DNA from: Clostridiales bacterium
GTDB lineage: Bacteria; Bacillota; Clostridia; Christensenellales; Aristaeellaceae
Reading direction: 5' to 3'
NCBI GenBank assembly: GCA_015056255.1
Contig: SVGP01000003.1
Coordinates: forward strand, 62,001 to 126,000
Length of the DNA stretch: 64,000 nucleotides
The notes beneath the pieces are model-generated. The model was not told where the DNA came from. It was given only the letters and a program-made list of their open reading frames with translations, and searched no databases. The translations under genes and the position numbers were made by a program. How positions within the stretch are numbered: position 1 is the stretch's first letter; each line of letters starts with the position of its first letter. Positions 8,353 through 16,936 of this stretch are shown one piece after another.

Positions 8353-9813
8353 TTATTGCTGGCCGGTTCCGATGGGATGCGTGCCTACCCAGTAGACGTC
8401 GCGTTCGCCCTCGTAATAGTCGTTTGAGATCTCTTCGCGCTTGACTTCAAGGCCGGTGTCCCAGTCGTAATAGATGCGCTCGAGCATACTGCGGCGGCCG
8501 AGCTTGCCTTCCTTTTTGAGCGTGTATTCGTCTACATAATAGGCGTATACACCGGTTTCGTCCGGAACGGTGACAATGGCGGTGTTTTTGATGTCGTTTT
8601 GAAGGATGGTGGAATACAGCTCAATTCTGTAGTCGGGTTTTCTTCCGTAGATATTCACAATCGCATAATCGCGGGTAACGTCTGTGTAGATATAGATGTT
8701 GTAGTCAGTGTTATTGACGAATACAAAGTCGTCCTGCGCGTCTTCACTGACGGCTGCGTCCATACTGGCTTTACAATAGGCGACGACCATGGTGTGGTTA
8801 TGGCGCTCGATTACATCCATGCCGGCCTGAAGGACTGCCGCGTAGAGCGTGCTCGACGCCTGGCAGATACCGCCGCCCACGCCCTCCGTGATGGTTGCGC
8901 CGTAATAGACGGTGGCCTCCTTGTAGCCGCGAAGGGCGGTTCGCGCGCCGACCACTTCGTTGAAGGAAACGGCTTCGCCGACTTTGACCTCAAAGGCGTT
9001 GAAGTTGGCAAGCGCGGTTCGGATGTTGGAGCGGCGTGCAGAGGAGCTTCCTTCAAGCGAAGTCTGGTAAGAGACGATCAGCTGAAGGCCTTCTTCGGCG
9101 TCGCCGGAGGAGATGGCGGCGGGTTTGTCCTCTACAGGAAGCGGGATCGCCTGCGTGTGACCGCCCATCATGGCGTTATGAATGGTTTCGAAAAGCGCCT
9201 CTTCATTGAGCGCAAGCCCGTCCTTGGACTCGCTTAGGATGACGGGATTATAGGTGTCCAGCAGGATATCCGCGTTCTGCGGCGCGACATACACTTCCTG
9301 AGCAATGGAAGAAATAAAGCTTTTGAGCGCGCCTTCGTCGTATGTGAACTCCGTCCAGAATTCCTGAGGGGAGTATTTTAAGGACACCATCATGTTTTCG
9401 CGGTCGCTGACGCTGCCGGTATGACCGAGAAACCAGGCCTTTTCAAGGATTTCCTCGGTGTTGATGGAAGCGGAAAAATCCCTGGGTGAAAACGTCCATT
9501 GCCTGTCCCCATAGGTGAGGCGATACTGAGCGCTTAACAGGCCGTCCGCCCAATCGTTCAGTATCTTTTCGCCCTGCTCCTTCGTGTAGTGGGACATGTC
9601 CACGGAATTGATATACACGCCTGAAAGAAAATAATCATTTCCGATGGTGCGGGAGCGGCGGATGCCGACATAGCATGCGACGATGACCACCACTAAAAGG
9701 ATGGCAAAGAAGGGATTAGAGAACAAATCCTTCAGCTTATTCTTTTTTTTCTTCGGCCTCCTGTATGTGCCGGTCGGCGCGGGGCGCCTTTGTTGTACGG
9801 GCGGTCGTTGCAT
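8353..9813 (-). CDS. VanW-domain membrane-anchored cell-wall protein
   Basis: 486 residues. A short basic cytoplasmic N-terminus (PKKKKNK) precedes one membrane segment (about 33-52), then an extracellular part with a peptidoglycan-binding-like domain (about 65-175) and a VanW domain centred on GVGGGICQASSTLY, with VSFNEVVGAR before it. The C-terminal part (SMLERIYYDWDTGLEV) looks like a G5-type beta domain. VanW proteins are widespread in Gram-positive bacteria; only the association with the wall is supported. First gene of the VanW-ridA-degV-DUF1846 operon, with an AT-rich, TATAAT-containing region upstream. Confidence 0.88.
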   Translation of the reverse strand: MQRPPVQQRRPAPTGTYRRPKKKKNKLKDLFSNPFFAILLVVVIVACYVGIRRSRTIGNDYFLSGVYINSVDMSHYTKEQGEKILNDWADGLLSAQYRLTYGDRQWTFSPRDFSASINTEEILEKAWFLGHTGSVSDRENMMVSLKYSPQEFWTEFTYDEGALKSFISSIAQEVYVAPQNADILLDTYNPVILSESKDGLALNEEALFETIHNAMMGGHTQAIPLPVEDKPAAISSGDAEEGLQLIVSYQTSLEGSSSARRSNIRTALANFNAFEVKVGEAVSFNEVVGARTALRGYKEATVYYGATITEGVGGGICQASSTLYAAVLQAGMDVIERHNHTMVVAYCKASMDAAVSEDAQDDFVFVNNTDYNIYIYTDVTRDYAIVNIYGRKPDYRIELYSTILQNDIKNTAIVTVPDETGVYAYYVDEYTLKKEGKLGRRSMLERIYYDWDTGLEVKREEISNDYYEGERDVYWVGTHPIGTGQQ

Positions 9814-9966
9814 GGTACTTTTGATCCTCCGTTTGTATATACATCGCGCAATTATATCTATACTATTTTATTATACACTATTTTTCTTACCAATGCAAAT
9901 ATTTTTGTCATGCGGAGGGTGTTGAAGATGGAAAGTGGGGAAGGGAATTTTTAAAGATGTAAAGAT

Positions 9967-10050
9967 AGCGCGGGCGATTCGTGAATCGCCCCTACAGGTT
10001 GAGATGTAAATGTAATCACCGTGTATAGGCGTGCACCTAACGCCCGCGCT
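9967..10050. repeat. Intergenic repeat family 1, copy a
   Basis: An 84-base element with ends AGCGCGGGCG and CGCCCGCGCT, an inner CGCCCCTACA on the left and a degraded partner TGTATAGGCG on the right. It matches copies at 18053-18133 and 51481-51568. It occupies the gap between the VanW promoter and the rpmF terminator; the 330-base gap holds nothing else but these sites. Confidence 0.75.
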
Positions 10051-10086
10051 GTTTCATTGAAGCATGTGCCTTTAAGCGCTTCATGT

Positions 10087-10128
10087 AAAAAGGCTTATGC
10101 AAAACATGTGTTTTGCACAAGCCTTTTT
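10087..10128. terminator. Bidirectional terminator after rpmF
   Basis: AAAAAGGCTT, one mismatch and TGCAAAACA pair with the mirror TGTTTTGCA and AAGCCTTTTT around a two-base loop. A-run and T-run flank the stem, so it works on both strands; the gene it serves is rpmF on the minus strand. Confidence 0.85.
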
Positions 10129-10145
10129 ATGATAAGGTGCGGAAA

Positions 10146-10337
10146 TTATTTCTCTTCTTCCTCAACCTTGATTACCTGCTGACCATCGTAGTAGCCGCAG
10201 GATTTGCACGCGCGGTGCATCAGCTTCATCTTGCCGCACTTGGGGCACTTGCCGATGCCGGGCAGGCTGAGCTTCCAGTGCGCGGAACGACGGGAATTTC
10301 TTCTCGCCTTGGAAACTTTTCCTTTGGGTGTTGCCAT
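10146..10337 (-). CDS. rpmF: 50S ribosomal protein L32 (zinc-binding form)
   Basis: 63 residues, full length bL32. It begins MATPKGKVSKARRNSRR and carries a C4 zinc ribbon (Cys31, Cys34, Cys44, Cys47: CPKC and CKSC), the zinc-retaining form. The C-terminus is acidic. It follows the DUF177 gene by two bases, the conserved yceD-rpmF arrangement, with a GGAGG site overlapping the end of that gene. Confidence 0.97.
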   Translation of the reverse strand: MATPKGKVSKARRNSRRSAHWKLSLPGIGKCPKCGKMKLMHRACKSCGYYDGQQVIKVEEEEK

Positions 10338-10339
10338 GG

Positions 10340-10846
10340 TTACACCTCCTCATTGTTTTGATCGGATAATAAACTATTCAATGCCGAAAACGGATTAAGT
10401 TTCCCTTCCTCCTTCGGACATGTGCATAGCTCGTGATTGCGGTTTTTACCGCATTTGGGGCAAAGTCCCTTGCAATCTTCTTTGCAGAGGAAACGGATGG
10501 GCAGCTCCAGGATGACATTTTCCCGGATCACGGGCTCAAGATCGATCTCGTAGCCAGTGATGGGGTATGCGTCTTCGCCGTCGCCGCCAACGACAAACAC
10601 CGCGTCCATCTCCGCCGTCACCTTTTTCTCAATCGGGATCAGGCAGTTGGCGCATTGGGTCTTTGCCAGAGCAGAGATTTTACCGTTCACGTTGATTTCT
10701 TCTCCCGCGCCGAAGAATACGCCGTCAAAGCAAACGCCCGCAAGCGTGATCTCGTCTCCCATGACCTCAATGGTCTCATCGGGAAGCACGACCTCGATGG
10801 GGTATGATTGTCCGGGGTTTTTGAGCGCACGAGAAATGTTCAGCAT
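10340..10846 (-). CDS. DUF177 (YceD) protein
   Basis: 168 residues of the DUF177/YceD family, normally encoded just before rpmF and linked to large-subunit rRNA accumulation. It has a central CANCLIPIEKKV motif and a C-terminal cysteine cluster (CKEDCKGLCPKCG) typical of the family. The ATG at 10846 is chosen because the GGGAGG ribosome site lies upstream of it; the GTG seven codons earlier overlaps that site. Confidence 0.9.
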   Translation of the reverse strand: MLNISRALKNPGQSYPIEVVLPDETIEVMGDEITLAGVCFDGVFFGAGEEINVNGKISALAKTQCANCLIPIEKKVTAEMDAVFVVGGDGEDAYPITGYEIDLEPVIRENVILELPIRFLCKEDCKGLCPKCGKNRNHELCTCPKEEGKLNPFSALNSLLSDQNNEEV

Positions 10847-10879
10847 GAGTTTTAGAAAACCTCCCACTACAGCCTATAT

Positions 10880-10908
10880 AGTATAGTCTCAACCGGGGTT
10901 TTTGTAAA
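10880..10908 (-). promoter_or_regulatory. Promoter of DUF177-rpmF
   Basis: On the minus strand TTTACA (10903-10908), a 17-base spacer and TATACT (10880-10885), placed 34 bases before the DUF177 start. Confidence 0.75.
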
Positions 10909-10927
10909 GTTATTTTTTGTATACGGT

Positions 10928-12136
10928 TTATTTAGAAGCGGTAAGCTCGAGGGTATCCATAGCGATGGCCAGCTCTTCGTTGGTGGGGATGACCCAAACG
11001 GATACCTTGCTTTCGGGCTTAGAGATCATATTTTCCTTGCCGCGAACCTTGTTGGCTTCTTCGTCCAATTCAACGCCCAGGAACTCGAGGCCGGAAAGTA
11101 CGCTTGCGCGGCCCTTGGCGTCGTTTTCGCCGATGCCGGCGGTGAAGATAATAGCGTCAACGCCGCCCATGGCTGCAGCATAGGAGCCGATGTACTTGCG
11201 GATGCCGTAGGCCCACATGTCAAGCGCAAGGCGGGCGTCAGCATTGCCTTCGTCCGCTGCGGTGTTTACGTCGCGCATGTCGCTGGATACGCCGGAGATG
11301 CCCTGAAGGCCGCTCTTTTTGTTGAGCATGTTGAGGGTATCGGTGACGGAAATGCCTTCCTTGTTGGCGATAAACTCAACAACGGCGGGATCGACGTTGC
11401 CGGAACGGGTGCCCATGAGTACGCCCTCGAGGGGAGTTAAGCCCATGGAGGTGTCAACGCACTTTCCGTCGACAACCGCGGAGAGGGAGGAGCCGTTTCC
11501 TAAGTGGCAAACGATGATCTTGTCAGCCTTCAGGCCGTTGGCCTTTAAAACCTCGATGGCTCTGCCGGATACGAAGCGATGGCTGGTGCCGTGGAAGCCG
11601 TAGCGGCGGACGGCGTGCTCTTTATAATACTTCATGGGAACGCCGTACATGAAGGCCTTGGGGGGCATGGTCTGATGGAAAGCGGTGTCGAATACTGCAA
11701 CCTGGGGGGTTCCAGCCATAACGGCTTCACAGGCCTCGATGCCCATGAGGTTAGCGGGGTTGTGGAGGGGGCCCAGGGGGATGCAATCCCTGATGGCCTG
11801 CTTGCAGGCGTCGTCAATGATGCAGGAAGCGGTGAACTTGTCGCCGCCGTGGAGTACGCGATGGCCTACCGCGCCGATTTCGCTTACGTCTGCGATCACG
11901 CCGTGATCCTTGTCAACGAGCGCTTCCAGAACGAGCTGGATGGCGGAGGTGTGGTCCTTGAACTGGGTTTCAACGACGAATTCCTGCTTCGTGTTTTCGC
12001 CGTATTTATGGGTGAGTTTACCGGATTCCATGCCGATGCGCTCTGCAAGGCCCTTGGCGATGACGGAGTTGTCGGTCATGTCGAAAAGCTGATATTTGAG
12101 GGAGGAAGAGCCGGCGTTGATAACGAGAATCTTCAT
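10928..12136 (-). CDS. ackA: Acetate kinase
   Basis: 402 residues, full length. It converts acetyl phosphate and ADP to acetate and ATP, the energy-yielding last step of acetate fermentation. Signatures: N-terminal MKILVINAGSSSLKYQLF, GHRVLHGG, VAVFDTAFHQTMP, RRYGFHGTSHR, HLGNGSSL and the C-terminal FTAGIGEN. It lies 22 bases downstream of pta and shares its promoter. Confidence 0.98.
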   Translation of the reverse strand: MKILVINAGSSSLKYQLFDMTDNSVIAKGLAERIGMESGKLTHKYGENTKQEFVVETQFKDHTSAIQLVLEALVDKDHGVIADVSEIGAVGHRVLHGGDKFTASCIIDDACKQAIRDCIPLGPLHNPANLMGIEACEAVMAGTPQVAVFDTAFHQTMPPKAFMYGVPMKYYKEHAVRRYGFHGTSHRFVSGRAIEVLKANGLKADKIIVCHLGNGSSLSAVVDGKCVDTSMGLTPLEGVLMGTRSGNVDPAVVEFIANKEGISVTDTLNMLNKKSGLQGISGVSSDMRDVNTAADEGNADARLALDMWAYGIRKYIGSYAAAMGGVDAIIFTAGIGENDAKGRASVLSGLEFLGVELDEEANKVRGKENMISKPESKVSVWVIPTNEELAIAMDTLELTASK

Positions 12137-12158
12137 TATATTGTCTCCTTTATATGCC

Positions 12159-13142
12159 TTACTGCGCCTGAACGGCGGTGATCGCTACGGTGGCAACGAT
12201 GTCGTCTACGCTGCAGCCGCGGGACAGGTCGTTGCAGGGCTTGGCGATACCCTGAAGGATGGGGCCGTAGGCTTCGGCCTTGCCTAAGCGCTGAACGAGC
12301 TTGTAGCCGATATTTCCGGCCTGAAGGTCGGGGAAGACCAGAACGTTTGCATAGCCTGCAACTTCGCTTCCGGGGCTCTTGAGCTGACCGACTTCGGGAA
12401 CGATGGCCGCGTCAAGCTGCAGTTCGCCGTCGAGCTTGAGTTCGGGAGCGAGCTCGTGAGCGATTTTGGTGGCTTCCTGAACCTTGGTAACATTTTCGTG
12501 CTTTGCGCTTCCCTTGGTGGAGAAGGAGAGCATGGCGACCTTGGGCTCGATTTCGCCTAAGGACTTGGCGGACTCGGCGGCGGCAACAGCGATGTTGGCG
12601 AGCTCTTCGGCGGTGGGATTCGGGATAACGGCGCAATCGGCAAAGATCATGACGCCGTACTCTTCGATGGGGCTTTCCATCAGGAAGCAGGAGGATACGG
12701 TCTTGATGCCGGGCTTGCACTTGATAATCTGAAGCGCGGGGCGCAGCATGTCGCCGGTGGAGTGAATGGCGCCGGATACGAGTCCGTCCGCATCGCCCAT
12801 CTTGACCATCATAACGCCGTAGAACATGGGATCGGCTACCTTCTTGGCGGCCTCTTCCTCGGTCATGCCCTTGGCCTTACGGATCTCATAAAGCGCGTTT
12901 GCGTAAGACACAGCCTTCTCGCTGGTCGCGGGGTCGACGATCTCGATGCCGCAAAGGCAGGTATCGGTTTCGGCGGCCACGGCCTTTACCTTTTCGGGGT
13001 TGCCAAGAACGGTGATCTTCGCAATGCCGGCCTTTACGATCTTCGCGGCGGCCTGAATGTTTCTGGTCTCTTCGCCTTCGGGAAGAACGATGTGCTTCAC
13101 GTTCGCCTGAGCTTTGGCCATGATTCTGTCGATGATTGCCAT
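12159..13142 (-). CDS. pta: Phosphate acetyltransferase
   Basis: 327 residues, the short Pta form lacking the N-terminal regulatory domains of the enterobacterial enzyme. It makes acetyl phosphate from acetyl-CoA. Typical segments: VLPEGEETR, LVSGAIHSTGDMLRPALQIIK, NPTAEELANIA, GELQLDAAIVPEVG and ANVLVFPDLQAGNIGYKLVQR. The ATG at 13142 follows GGAGG by 8 bases; the TTG five codons upstream overlaps that site and is rejected. Confidence 0.97.
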   Translation of the reverse strand: MAIIDRIMAKAQANVKHIVLPEGEETRNIQAAAKIVKAGIAKITVLGNPEKVKAVAAETDTCLCGIEIVDPATSEKAVSYANALYEIRKAKGMTEEEAAKKVADPMFYGVMMVKMGDADGLVSGAIHSTGDMLRPALQIIKCKPGIKTVSSCFLMESPIEEYGVMIFADCAVIPNPTAEELANIAVAAAESAKSLGEIEPKVAMLSFSTKGSAKHENVTKVQEATKIAHELAPELKLDGELQLDAAIVPEVGQLKSPGSEVAGYANVLVFPDLQAGNIGYKLVQRLGKAEAYGPILQGIAKPCNDLSRGCSVDDIVATVAITAVQAQ

Positions 13143-13207
13143 ATCCAAATCCTCCAAACATAAATTTCGAATCGTTCCGGAAAATTTCCCGGTTCATATC
13201 AGCATAT

Positions 13208-13236
13208 ATTATATACCATTTTTGTGAATTTGGCAA
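13208..13236 (-). promoter_or_regulatory. Promoter of pta-ackA
   Basis: On the minus strand TTGCCA (13231-13236), 17 bases, TATAAT (13208-13213). It faces away from the rpmH promoter. The 420-base gap between the pta and rpmH starts is AT-rich around 13240-13380 and shows no obvious DnaA-box cluster. Confidence 0.8.
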
Positions 13237-13382
13237 ACGCGTTCGGGCGGTTTTAAACGCCTCACAGGTTAATTTCAAATTGAAGTATGGTTTTAAATTG
13301 TGTTTTTTGTTTCTCTTCGTTAAATTTCGTTTTTTAGCCGTTTTTATGACGGAATTATTACACACAATCTAACTGGATTCGC

Positions 13383-13412
13383 TTGACAAACCGGCGCTCA
13401 TTCCTTTATACT
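13383..13412 (+). promoter_or_regulatory. Promoter of the rpmH-rnpA-yidD-yidC-jag cluster
   Basis: TTGACA (13383-13388), 18-base spacer, TATACT (13407-13412). The predicted leader to rpmH is about 145 bases, unusually long for a 44-codon gene; no riboswitch fold was recognised in it. Confidence 0.85.
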
Positions 13413-13562
13413 TAGGAAGTTGTCTTTTGGAATGCCTGCTTGCGGACAGATGAGGTTTCCGCAGGCGATTCAAATAGGATGATAGCGAAAATCATCCATG
13501 CGGCGAACGGCATTCGACCGCGACGCCCGAAAATGGGCGAAAAAAGAAAGGAAGTAGACCCC

Positions 13563-13697
13563 ATGTTCAGAACTTATCAGCCCAAGAAACGCCAGAGAAA
13601 CAAGGTTCACGGCTTCCGCGCCCGCATGAAGACCAAGGCCGGCCGCGCTGTCCTCAAGGCCCGCCGCCTCCGTGGCCGCAAGCGCCTGACCGTCTAA
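13563..13697 (+). CDS. rpmH: 50S ribosomal protein L34
   Basis: 44 residues, the complete bL34 ([18 protein letters not shown], ending GRKRLTV). The ATG at 13563 has AAAGGAAG about 10 bases upstream; the longer frame starting at 13440 is leader sequence. It heads the conserved Bacillota cluster with rnpA 15 bases downstream. dnaA, its usual divergent neighbour, is absent. Confidence 0.98.
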   Translation: MFRTYQPKKRQRNKVHGFRARMKTKAGRAVLKARRLRGRKRLTV

Positions 13698-13712
13698 TTT
13701 CGGAAGTATAAA

Positions 13713-14072
13713 GTGACTGCCGCGCATCCCTTCCGTCTTGGCCGAAAGCAGTACAGCTTAGGCAGGAACCGGAATTATCAATACGTATACCGCAAGGGCA
13801 AGAGCTTTCCCTCGCGGTATATGGTGTTGGTGTATACAAATGCCAAGACTTTGAGAGTGGGCTTTTCAGCGTCCTCAAAGGTGGGAAACGCCGTTACGCG
13901 CAACCGCTTAAGGCGCTGGATGAAGGAAGACTTCAGGCTTCTGAGGCCAAATCTTAAAGAGGGTAAATATATATTTGTAGCGCGCGTTTCGGCTCAGGGA
14001 GCGTCGCATGAGACGCTTACAAGCCAGATGCGCTCTTTGGTTGCGCGTGCGGGCCTTTTAAAGGAAGAATAA
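13713..14072 (+). CDS. rnpA: Ribonuclease P protein component
   Basis: 119 residues starting at GTG. This basic subunit helps the RNase P RNA bind pre-tRNA. The aromatic substrate-binding stretch [23 protein letters not shown] and the RNR signature [16 protein letters not shown] (about 60-75) are clear. It overlaps the yidD start by one base (TAATG). Confidence 0.96.
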   Translation: MTAAHPFRLGRKQYSLGRNRNYQYVYRKGKSFPSRYMVLVYTNAKTLRVGFSASSKVGNAVTRNRLRRWMKEDFRLLRPNLKEGKYIFVARVSAQGASHETLTSQMRSLVARAGLLKEE

Positions 14073-14299
14073 TGAAAATTTCTTCTTTTCCGAAAAAGTG
14101 CATCCTCATGATGATCCGCTTTTACAAGCGGGAAATCAGCCCCATGCTGCCCCCCAGCTGCCGCTTTACGCCCACCTGCTCGGAATACGCGATGCAGGCA
14201 GTGGAAAAATACGGCTTGGTCAAGGGCGGTTACCTTGCTTTGCGCAGAATCCTGCGCTGCAATCCCTTCCATAAGGGCGGGTACGATCCCGTGCCTTAG
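14072..14299 (+). CDS. yidD: Membrane protein insertion efficiency factor YidD
   Basis: 75 residues, full length. Family features: [24 protein letters not shown], with the conserved cysteines, and [18 protein letters not shown] at the C-terminus. It aids YidC-dependent insertion at the inner membrane. It sits between rnpA and yidC as usual. Confidence 0.96.
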   Translation: MKISSFPKKCILMMIRFYKREISPMLPPSCRFTPTCSEYAMQAVEKYGLVKGGYLALRRILRCNPFHKGGYDPVP

Positions 14300-14337
14300 C
14301 CGGTTTAACGGAACCCATCGTAGGAGGTCACACATTC

Positions 14338-15387
14338 ATGACCGGTTTTTTCGAAAATCTGCTCATCGGTATCAATCAGATCGTTGGTAACTACGGCTGG
14401 GCGGTCATCATCTTTTCCCTTTTAATCAAGGCGGTTTTATTGCCGCTTGACATCAAGTCCAGAAAATCCATGCGCGCAATGACGGCTCTGAACCCCAAGA
14501 TGGAAGAGCTCAAAAAGCGCTATGGCAACGATCAGGAAAAGTTCAACCGCAAAATGGGTGAACTGTATAAGAAGAACAAGGTCAGTCCGCTTTCGGGCTG
14601 CCTTCCGATGCTGATTCAGCTGCCCGTTCTTTTCATCATGTTCGCCGCCATGCGAAACATCGCAGCTGAGCTTCAGCTGACCCAGATGTACGATTGGATC
14701 AAGGCAAATCTCATGGACGCGGGCGAGTTCATCTCTCTTGAAAATGCGCAGCCCCTTCTCGACGCCCTGAGAAACGGCGACATTTCTTCCTTCGGCGCAA
14801 CCGACGGTTGGCTGTGGGTAAAGAACGTCTTCCAGCCCGACTCCTTCAGCAAGACCATCATCCCCACCATGCAGGAGCTTTCTACGCTGCTTACCCAGAG
14901 CAAAAAGGTAATCAGTGCGGAAATGATGGAGGTTCTCAGCCAGTATGCCGCTAACACTGGCGAACTTGCAGCCAATGTTGACGCCGCCATCGCCGCGCAC
15001 TGCGACTATTTCACTTTTAATCTGCTCTTCACCATGCTCCCCATCAAGATCCCCACCAACTGGTCGGTCTATGTCAACGGCTGCCTCATTCTGCCCGTTC
15101 TGGCCGGCGTGACCCAGGTTCTGCAGACCAAGCTCATGAATGCCGGCGGCTCCAAGGCTTCTGCTGCCGCTGCCGAAAATACGCAGTCCGCTGCAAACGG
15201 CAAGTTCATGAAGTGGTTCTTCCCCATCTTCTCCGTTTGGATCTGCTTATCCTCCACCGCCGCCTTCGCCGCCTACTGGGTATTTGTAAACGTATGGAGC
15301 ATCGTAACCAACTTTGCAATCAATAAGTATCTGGATGCCAAAGCGCCCCAGATCGTTGACGACGAAAAGGAGGCCATTCAGCCTTGA
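14338..15387 (+). CDS. yidC: Membrane protein insertase YidC/Oxa1/SpoIIIJ
   Basis: 349 residues with five likely membrane segments. The first hydrophobic region (about 17-36) leads into the conserved IKAVLLPLDIKSRKSM, then a charged hairpin, then SPLSGCLPMLIQLPVLF and three later segments. A longer than usual extracytoplasmic loop (about 120-225) separates the second and third. No lipoprotein signal is seen, unlike Bacillus SpoIIIJ. AGGAGG lies 10 bases before the ATG. The jag start overlaps its stop. Confidence 0.96.
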   Translation: MTGFFENLLIGINQIVGNYGWAVIIFSLLIKAVLLPLDIKSRKSMRAMTALNPKMEELKKRYGNDQEKFNRKMGELYKKNKVSPLSGCLPMLIQLPVLFIMFAAMRNIAAELQLTQMYDWIKANLMDAGEFISLENAQPLLDALRNGDISSFGATDGWLWVKNVFQPDSFSKTIIPTMQELSTLLTQSKKVISAEMMEVLSQYAANTGELAANVDAAIAAHCDYFTFNLLFTMLPIKIPTNWSVYVNGCLILPVLAGVTQVLQTKLMNAGGSKASAAAAENTQSAANGKFMKWFFPIFSVWICLSSTAAFAAYWVFVNVWSIVTNFAINKYLDAKAPQIVDDEKEAIQP

Positions 15388-16376
15388 GAACCATTGAAAG
15401 CAGCGGAAAGACCGTTGAAGAAGCCCTGAGATCAGGTCTTCAGGAGCTGGGCTGCGACATCAGCGAAGTGACCTATGAGGTCATCGACAAAGGCTCCACC
15501 GGACTTTTCGGCATGTTCGGCCGCCTTGCCCGCGTTCGAATCACCGTAAAGGAAAAGGACGACGATTTCGATTTTGAAATGCCCGTTCTTTCCCTGAATC
15601 CCCAGAACGCCGAGAGCGAAAAGAAAGCCGCCCGCAAGGAAAAGGCCGTTGAACCCAAACAGAAGAAAGAAAAGCCTGTAAAGGAAGCGAAGGCCGAAAA
15701 GCCCGCCACGGAAGCCAAAGCGCCCGCAGCCGAAGAAAAGGTTGAGGAAGCAGCCGCGTCCGCCGAGGAAAAAGCCGAGCCCAAGGCTGAAAAGCCCGCC
15801 CGCAAGAGAACCCGCCAGCCTAAGAAGGAAAAGCCTGCCGAGACGAGCGACGCTGAAGCGCCTTCTGAGGAAAAGCCCGAGCCCGCTCCCGCCAAGCCCG
15901 AACTTCCCCCTCTCGACGTGGATTCCCTTTCCGAAACCGGAAAACGCGCCTACGATTTCTTATCCAACGTAACCCGTCTCATGGGCGTTGAAGTTGAAAT
16001 CCGTATGCTCGAAGAAGAAAACCACTTAACCGTCGAGATGACCGGCGATACCCTGGGCGTACTCATTGGCCGCCGCGGTGAAACCATGGACGCCATCCAG
16101 TACCTGACCAGCTTAACCGTCAACAAGGAAAAGAGCGAATACACCCGCGTTTCCATCGACGTTGAACACTATCGCGCAAAGCGCGAGGAAACCCTCCGCA
16201 AGCTCGCCCTGCGCATGGCCAACCGCGCCAAAAAGAGCGGCCGCCGCGTAGTCCTCGAGCCCATGAACCCCTACGAAAGACGCGTTATGCACTCCGCCCT
16301 TCAGAATCATCCCTATGTTCAGACCCATTCCGAAGGCGAAGAGCCGTATCGTCGAGTGATCATTACGCTTAAGTAA
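15384..16376 (+). CDS. jag: RNA-binding protein Jag/KhpB (Jag-N, KH, R3H)
   Basis: 330 residues from a TTG start that overlaps the yidC stop (TTGA). Jag-N domain at about 1-50 (GKTVEEAL, KGSTGLFGMFG), a low-complexity Lys/Glu/Ala/Pro linker (about 60-175) far longer than in most homologues, a KH domain with GVLIGRRGETMDAIQYL (about 225-245), and an R3H domain at the C-terminus (NPYERRVMHSALQ). With KhpA such proteins bind RNA and influence cell division and elongation. mnmE, mnmG and rsmG, which often follow jag, are absent. Confidence 0.94.
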   Translation: MRTIESSGKTVEEALRSGLQELGCDISEVTYEVIDKGSTGLFGMFGRLARVRITVKEKDDDFDFEMPVLSLNPQNAESEKKAARKEKAVEPKQKKEKPVKEAKAEKPATEAKAPAAEEKVEEAAASAEEKAEPKAEKPARKRTRQPKKEKPAETSDAEAPSEEKPEPAPAKPELPPLDVDSLSETGKRAYDFLSNVTRLMGVEVEIRMLEEENHLTVEMTGDTLGVLIGRRGETMDAIQYLTSLTVNKEKSEYTRVSIDVEHYRAKREETLRKLALRMANRAKKSGRRVVLEPMNPYERRVMHSALQNHPYVQTHSEGEEPYRRVIITLK

Positions 16377-16385
16377 GCGAAATAC

Positions 16386-16431
16386 CATACAGCCCCCGCT
16401 GTCCGATAAGGATGGCGGGGGCTGTTGTATG
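16386..16431 (+). terminator. Hairpin terminator after jag
   Basis: CATACAGCCCCCGC and GCGGGGGCTG then TGTATG form a strong GC stem 10 bases after the jag stop. There is no long T-run, so it may be a structured 3' end rather than an efficient intrinsic terminator. Confidence 0.6.
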
Positions 16432-16440
16432 GATGGGCTT

Positions 16441-16666
16441 CTATCCTTTTTTGTATTTTGTTTTCTTTCCGCTGCCAACTTGATAGATTAAGCCTTTGTG
16501 AGTCATATCTCTAAGGATACGATTTGAGGTTGATGTGCTGATATTTAATAATTTTTCCACATCGCTTCTGGTGACTTCCCCATTTCTTTTGATGTGTTCA
16601 AGGATAACAGCAGTCGTTTGTAACAATGGACTTTAGCTCCACAATATCACTTTCAAAAAAAGTCAT
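16441..16666 (-). pseudogene. Decayed AlbA_2/winged-HTH DNA-binding gene with internal deletion
   Basis: A GGAGGG site and ATG at 16666 open MTFFESDIVELKSIVTND, the usual start of AlbA_2-type HTH proteins, but this frame stops after about 22 codons. The other end of such a protein, a 55-residue winged helix (TAVILEHIKRNGEVTRSDVEKLL, ending SGKKTKYKKG), follows at once in another frame. The roughly 300-450 residues normally in between are missing. This is best read as an internal deletion with a frameshift. A perfect promoter remains upstream. Confidence 0.75.
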
Positions 16667-16694
16667 AAATACCCTCCAGCGTTTTCTGCTCATC

Positions 16695-16723
16695 ATTATA
16701 ATCATTCTTGTCATTCTTGTCAA
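16695..16723 (-). promoter_or_regulatory. Consensus promoter of the decayed HTH gene
   Basis: Minus strand TTGACA (16718-16723), exactly 17 bases, TATAAT (16695-16700). The spacer contains part of a GACAAGAAT direct repeat, possibly an operator. Confidence 0.8.
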
Positions 16724-16828
16724 ATTCTAATCATGATGTGAGGAGAAAGCAAAGGAAACAGGGATAACTTATCTTTAAAGTAAGTTATGAACATGCAAGC
16801 AGACGATCTCATAGCCATAAATTTTTGG

Positions 16829-16876
16829 AAAATCAGAAAACCCGACAAGCCGGACAAGCAGTGGCTTGCTGATTTT
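16829..16876 (+). terminator. Imperfect terminator-like hairpin
   Basis: AAAATCAG/CTGATTTT and the inner AAGCC/GGCTT form a two-part stem followed by TTTTTCG, between the decayed HTH gene and the first GNAT gene. The gene it would serve is unclear. Confidence 0.4.
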
Positions 16877-16936
16877 TCGTTTACGTGATAGAATGATTCA
16901 GGAAAAATCAGTGCGATGATTTATAGAGGATATAGA

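Noticed and set aside
13143-13562. Possible replication origin at the divergent pta/rpmH junction
   Set aside because: AT-rich and at a strand switch, but no cluster of TTATCCACA-like boxes and no dnaA; the two promoters explain the composition.
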